NCBI GenBank assembly: GCA_034440595.1 | Contig: JAWXCH010000337.1 | Location: 1-8,200, forward strand | Source: JAWXCH01 sp034440595 | GTDB lineage: Bacteria > Planctomycetota > Planctomycetia > Pirellulales > JALHPA01 | Direction: 5' to 3' | DNA: 8,200 bases | Shown: positions 6,372-8,200 of the stretch, piece by piece | How the letters are laid out: the number at the start of each line of letters is the position of its first letter | How positions within the stretch are numbered: the stretch's first letter is position 1 | Position numbers and translations under genes: made by a program | Notes under the pieces: generated by a model | The model's database searches: none | What the model saw: only the letters and a program-made list of their open reading frames with translations | What the model was told of the DNA's origin: nothing

Positions 6372-6392
6372 TAGCATCGCAGGAGCGTGCTA
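6372..6392 (+). terminator. Weak hairpin downstream of manA
   Basis: TAGCA-t-CG (6372-6379) can pair with CG-TGCTA (6386-6392) around a six-base loop, giving a 7-bp stem with one bulge, 16 bases after the manA stop. There is no T-tract after it, only CTTCTT further on, so rho-independent activity is doubtful. TAGCATC also occurs as a direct repeat at 6372 and 6391. Confidence 0.25.
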
Positions 6393-6409
6393 GCATCACT
6401 TCTTGGGCT

Positions 6410-6437
6410 TTGACCGCTGGGCAGGCCTCCGTATAAT
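6410..6437 (+). promoter_or_regulatory. Sigma70-type promoter of the small lipoprotein gene
   Basis: TTGACC (6410-6415) and a perfect TATAAT (6432-6437) are 16 bases apart, only one mismatch from consensus. Transcription would start near 6444, leaving a leader of about 50 bases before the ATG at 6494. It is the strongest promoter-like sequence in the window. Confidence 0.7.
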
Positions 6438-6479
6438 TTGCGGCTCGATATTTACTTTTCCCAGAGATCGCCAGTCGGC

Positions 6480-6485
6480 GGAAGG
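6480..6485 (+). promoter_or_regulatory. Ribosome binding site of the lipoprotein gene
   Basis: GGAAGG lies 8 bases before the ATG at 6494 and supports that start over the in-frame ATG at 6503. Confidence 0.6.
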
Positions 6486-6493
6486 ATGCAACA

Positions 6494-6745
6494 ATGTCGC
6501 CAATGCGCCTGCTCGTTTGTGGTGGATTGGTCTTTGCATCCACGACCGGTTGCAATCAGCAATACTTCCGCACTCCGCGACTCTGCAATCCTGGCTCCGC
6601 ACAGCAACAACAACTGAACGCGACTCAGTTCGATCCGTATCCTGAGGACGCCCTCGGTCCCGCAGTCGATGGTGGTCGACCGCCGGGCTACATGACTCCG
6701 CGCTCGCAACCGGCAATTTATCGCGGCTATATCAATAGTCAGTAA
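6494..6745 (+). CDS. Small predicted lipoprotein, function unknown
   Basis: The 83-residue product has a short export signal (MRLLVCGGLVFASTTG, 4-19) before C20. This is acceptable as a lipoprotein signal, with -1 Gly and a small residue at -2, though -3 is Thr rather than Leu. The mature part has no second hydrophobic helix. It reads NQQYFRTPRLCNPGSAQQQQ, then FDPYPEDALGP (46-56) and VDGGRPPGYM (58-67). From memory this resembles small planctomycete lipoproteins with NPG.AQQQ..NA..DPYP...GP...G.RP..Y blocks; this was not checked by search. A strong promoter and a GGAAGG ribosome site suggest a well-expressed, single-gene unit, probably envelope-located. No enzymatic motif is seen. Confidence 0.75.
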   Translation: MSPMRLLVCGGLVFASTTGCNQQYFRTPRLCNPGSAQQQQLNATQFDPYPEDALGPAVDGGRPPGYMTPRSQPAIYRGYINSQ

Positions 6746-6771
6746 ATGCCGCATCTAGTTCAGCACGGCGT

Positions 6772-6796
6772 GCCACTGCTGCCTTGAAGCAGCGGC
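6772..6796 (+). other. Hairpin downstream of the lipoprotein gene
   Basis: GCCACTGCT (6772-6780) pairs with AGCAGCGGC (6788-6796) at 8 of 9 positions around a 7-base loop. It starts 26 bases after the lipoprotein stop. No T-tract follows, so it could protect the mRNA end or form part of the REP-like cluster rather than act as a classical terminator. Confidence 0.45.
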
Positions 6797-6810
6797 GAGG
6801 TCGAATGCTT

Positions 6811-6863
6811 CACCTCTCCCGCGTGCGGGAGTAGGTCGCGGTATCGGCCGCGGGTGAGGGTGG
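6811..6863. repeat. REP-like intergenic hairpin element
   Basis: CCTCTCCCGC (6813-6822) pairs with GCGGGAG-t-AGG (6825-6835), a 10-bp stem with one bulge. It is followed by CGCGG (6837-6841) pairing with CCGCG (6848-6852), and then GGGTGAGGGTGG. The layout CACCTCTCCCGC...GCGGGAG...GGGTGAGGGTG is the kind seen in short palindromic intergenic repeats dispersed in many GC-rich genomes. A related pattern lies at 15-60 in opposite orientation. Mobility or copy number cannot be judged from one window. Confidence 0.5.
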
Positions 6864-7132
6864 CAAAATGTAAGTTCAGGTCCACAGCACTGCAACGGTC
6901 ACAACTGACTTGCCAACTGTGTGATTTTGTGGCGACGACATCCCCAACAATCTATTCGCGGCCAGAAATGGCAGCTCAATCGGCACCCTGCAATTGAGAA
7001 CATATCCGCTCAAATCTTGCCGAAAACGGGGCTATTTTCGCGCCCCCGCAATCCGCCCCTGTGGTTGAACTCTGATTGCAGGTATCATGATGGATTGCCT
7101 CGGAAAATCCGGTAATCTAGCGAAGTCCATCC

Positions 7133-8200
7133 ATGTCCAAGCGTCCTGCCAGTAACAATCAATCCAGTAGCAATCGATCTAGTAACAAGCAATCGGGCGG
7201 CGACCGTTCCAGCCGCTCACGCCCCGTCCGAAAGTTCGGCCGTCCCCGCCGTCGCGTATCCAATCGTCCTTCCGATGATCCGCGACCCCGTTTGCAAAAG
7301 GTCCTGGCCGCAGCCGGCCTCGGCAGTCGACGCGAGTCCGAGCAAATGATTCTGGATGGTCGCGTCGAGGTCGATCGCAAGGTGGTCACCGAGCTTGGCT
7401 CGCGCGTCGATCCCACATCGCAAGAAGTACGCGTCGACGGCGAGGTTCTGAAGCGACCTAAGCTGCAGCACTTCATGATCAATAAGCCGATGGGGGTGGT
7501 CTCGACCGCCAGCGACCCCGCCGGTCGATTGCGAGTCACCGATCTGGTGAAAAGCAGCCAGCGGCTGTTTACCGTCGGCCGGTTGGATATGTCGAGCGAA
7601 GGACTGATTCTGGTCACCAATGACGGCGAGCTGACCAACCTGCTGGCGCACCCTCGCTACGGAGTCGAAAAGGTTTATCTCGCTCAGGTGGTCGGCACAC
7701 CAACCGCCGAAGTCCTGGCCAAACTGGAGCGCGGCATCCATCTGGCCGAAGGCTACGCACATGCCAAGCGGGTCCGCATCAAAGGGCGCTACAAGCAAAG
7801 CACCACTTTGGAAATTGTGCTGGACGAAGGACGCAACCGCGAAGTGCGGCGACTGCTGGCCCGCGTCGGCCACAAAGTGCTTCGCCTGAAGCGGATCGCA
7901 CTAGGTCGGCTGCGGCTTGGCTCGCTGGCACCAGGAGAATATCGATCGCTGCAAAAAAAAGAGATCGACGAACTAAAGCATGGTGCCCTGGAAGCCATCC
8001 GTCTGGGGACCAAACAAGATCCACGTCCCAAACGGCCCAAGCCAGTCAAGGAAGAAGTCGCGATTCAACCTGTGGAGTCCGACGCGTACCCCGTTGATGA
8101 AATCGAAATCATCGCTGCGGCACCCTCTACCTCAGATCAAGAGTATGATTGGTTCATTAACCAGCCTTCGCCAACGGTAATCTGTGGCGCGGATGATGAA
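7133..8200 (+). CDS. rluB: 23S rRNA pseudouridine synthase, RsuA/RluB family (3' end outside window)
   Basis: This enzyme isomerises a specific uridine in rRNA to pseudouridine; RluB-type members act on 23S rRNA helix 89, RsuA on 16S. The frame is open from ATG 7133 to the window end (356 residues seen). After a basic, Ser/Asn-rich tail (1-52) comes an S4 RNA-binding domain (RLQKVLAAAGLGSRRESE to about 110). The catalytic domain has INKPMGVVSTASDP (116-129) and the active-site motif GRLDMSSEGLILVTNDGEL (149-167, catalytic D152). The conserved DEGRNREVRRLL block (231-242) and LGRLRLGSLAPGEYR (257-271) follow. Beyond about 290 is a polar tail, lysine/proline-rich then acidic, that continues past the window. 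RluB is preferred over RsuA because of the basic tails and GRNREVRR form, but paralogues (RluE, RsuA) cannot be excluded. Only a weak GAAG precedes the start. Confidence 0.9.
   Translation, partial: MSKRPASNNQSSSNRSSNKQSGGDRSSRSRPVRKFGRPRRRVSNRPSDDPRPRLQKVLAAAGLGSRRESEQMILDGRVEVDRKVVTELGSRVDPTSQEVRVDGEVLKRPKLQHFMINKPMGVVSTASDPAGRLRVTDLVKSSQRLFTVGRLDMSSEGLILVTNDGELTNLLAHPRYGVEKVYLAQVVGTPTAEVLAKLERGIHLAEGYAHAKRVRIKGRYKQSTTLEIVLDEGRNREVRRLLARVGHKVLRLKRIALGRLRLGSLAPGEYRSLQKKEIDELKHGALEAIRLGTKQDPRPKRPKPVKEEVAIQPVESDAYPVDEIEIIAAAPSTSDQEYDWFINQPSPTVICGADDE
7151..7195 (+). repeat. 15-base tandem repeat, three copies, in the rluB N-terminal tail
   Basis: Three adjacent 15-base units, AGTAACAATCAATCC, AGTAGCAATCGATCT and AGTAACAAGCAATCG, differ from each other at only a few positions. 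In frame they encode SNNQS, SSNRS and SNKQS. The unit length keeps the reading frame, so copy number can change without breaking the gene. Confidence 0.7.

Larger units (their letters stand above)
6746..7132. other. 387-base intergenic region between lipoprotein and rluB genes
   Basis: No convincing gene is found here; the one 64-codon frame (6921-7115) starts at GTG and has no protein-like composition. The left part (6772-6863) holds three hairpins, listed separately. The right part has a small inverted repeat CGAAAA-N8-TTTTCG (7021-7040) and must carry the rluB promoter. No good -35/-10 pair was found; TTGAAC (7065) is only 12 bases from TATCAT. Confidence 0.6.

Noticed and set aside
6403..6645. 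80-codon + strand frame overlapping the lipoprotein start
   Set aside because: It would begin upstream of the -10 element of the lipoprotein promoter and has an unstructured composition.
6396..6754. Two - strand frames of about 100 codons opposite the lipoprotein gene
   Set aside because: They are antisense to a gene with a promoter, ribosome site and signal sequence, and show no domain or plausible start signals.
6921..7115. 64-codon GTG-start frame in the rluB upstream spacer
   Set aside because: No ribosome site, rare start, composition unlike a folded protein; likely chance.
7217..7873. 218-codon open frame on the - strand
   Set aside because: It lies wholly antisense to the rluB catalytic and S4 domains, which have clear family motifs; it is a codon-bias shadow with no recognisable domain.
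1..8200. CRISPR arrays, tRNA or rRNA genes, transposases, toxin-antitoxin or phage-defence systems
   Set aside because: Looked for on both strands; no regularly spaced repeats, tRNA cloverleaf signatures or recognisable proteins of these kinds were seen.

Overview
The window is a bacterial chromosome segment of moderately high GC with closely packed genes. It most likely comes from a member of the Planctomycetota, probably the Pirellulales. This is inferred from the gene order, the frequent lack of clear Shine-Dalgarno sites, and two small proteins (at 4343-4669 and 6494-6745) that resemble planctomycete-type families from memory. No database search was possible, so the taxonomic call is tentative.

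Region 1 (1-4282, + strand) is the distal part of a haem-copper cytochrome c oxidase operon. It starts inside subunit III (ctaE) and continues through subunit IV (ctaF), an ABC-2 ATPase and its permease, an SCO/SenC copper chaperone, and a DUF420/CtaM-like membrane protein. The ATPase and permease are 5 bases apart. Permease to SCO and SCO to DUF420 are both ATGA overlaps, so four accessory genes look translationally coupled behind the oxidase subunits. The simplest reading is one unit that makes oxidase subunits and matures them: copper by SCO, a haem/assembly role by the CtaM-like protein, and an unknown substrate for the ABC pair.

Region 2 (4283-5067) holds a small secreted or membrane protein whose predicted mature end starts with CPSC (+ strand, with its own candidate promoter). 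It is followed, convergently and only 5 bases away, by a DUF983 zinc-ribbon membrane protein on the - strand. DUF983 genes sit beside cytochrome oxidase assembly genes in other bacteria, so this pair may extend the oxidase theme.

Region 3 (5068-6355, + strand) has a 53-residue two-helix membrane microprotein and then a class I mannose-6-phosphate isomerase with all four zinc ligands.

Region 4 (6356-8200) has a short lipoprotein gene with a near-consensus sigma70-type promoter. A 387-base spacer follows, with a cluster of REP-like hairpins. The window ends inside an RsuA/RluB-family pseudouridine synthase that carries a low-complexity N-terminal tail with a 15-base triplicate repeat.

The best candidates for something less well described are: the ABC-2 transporter locked into the oxidase assembly operon, the SCO protein with a proline-less CxxxC motif, the CPSC microprotein, and a REP-like palindrome apparently read through in the ctaE coding sequence. 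No CRISPR array, tRNA, rRNA, transposase or defence system was seen.
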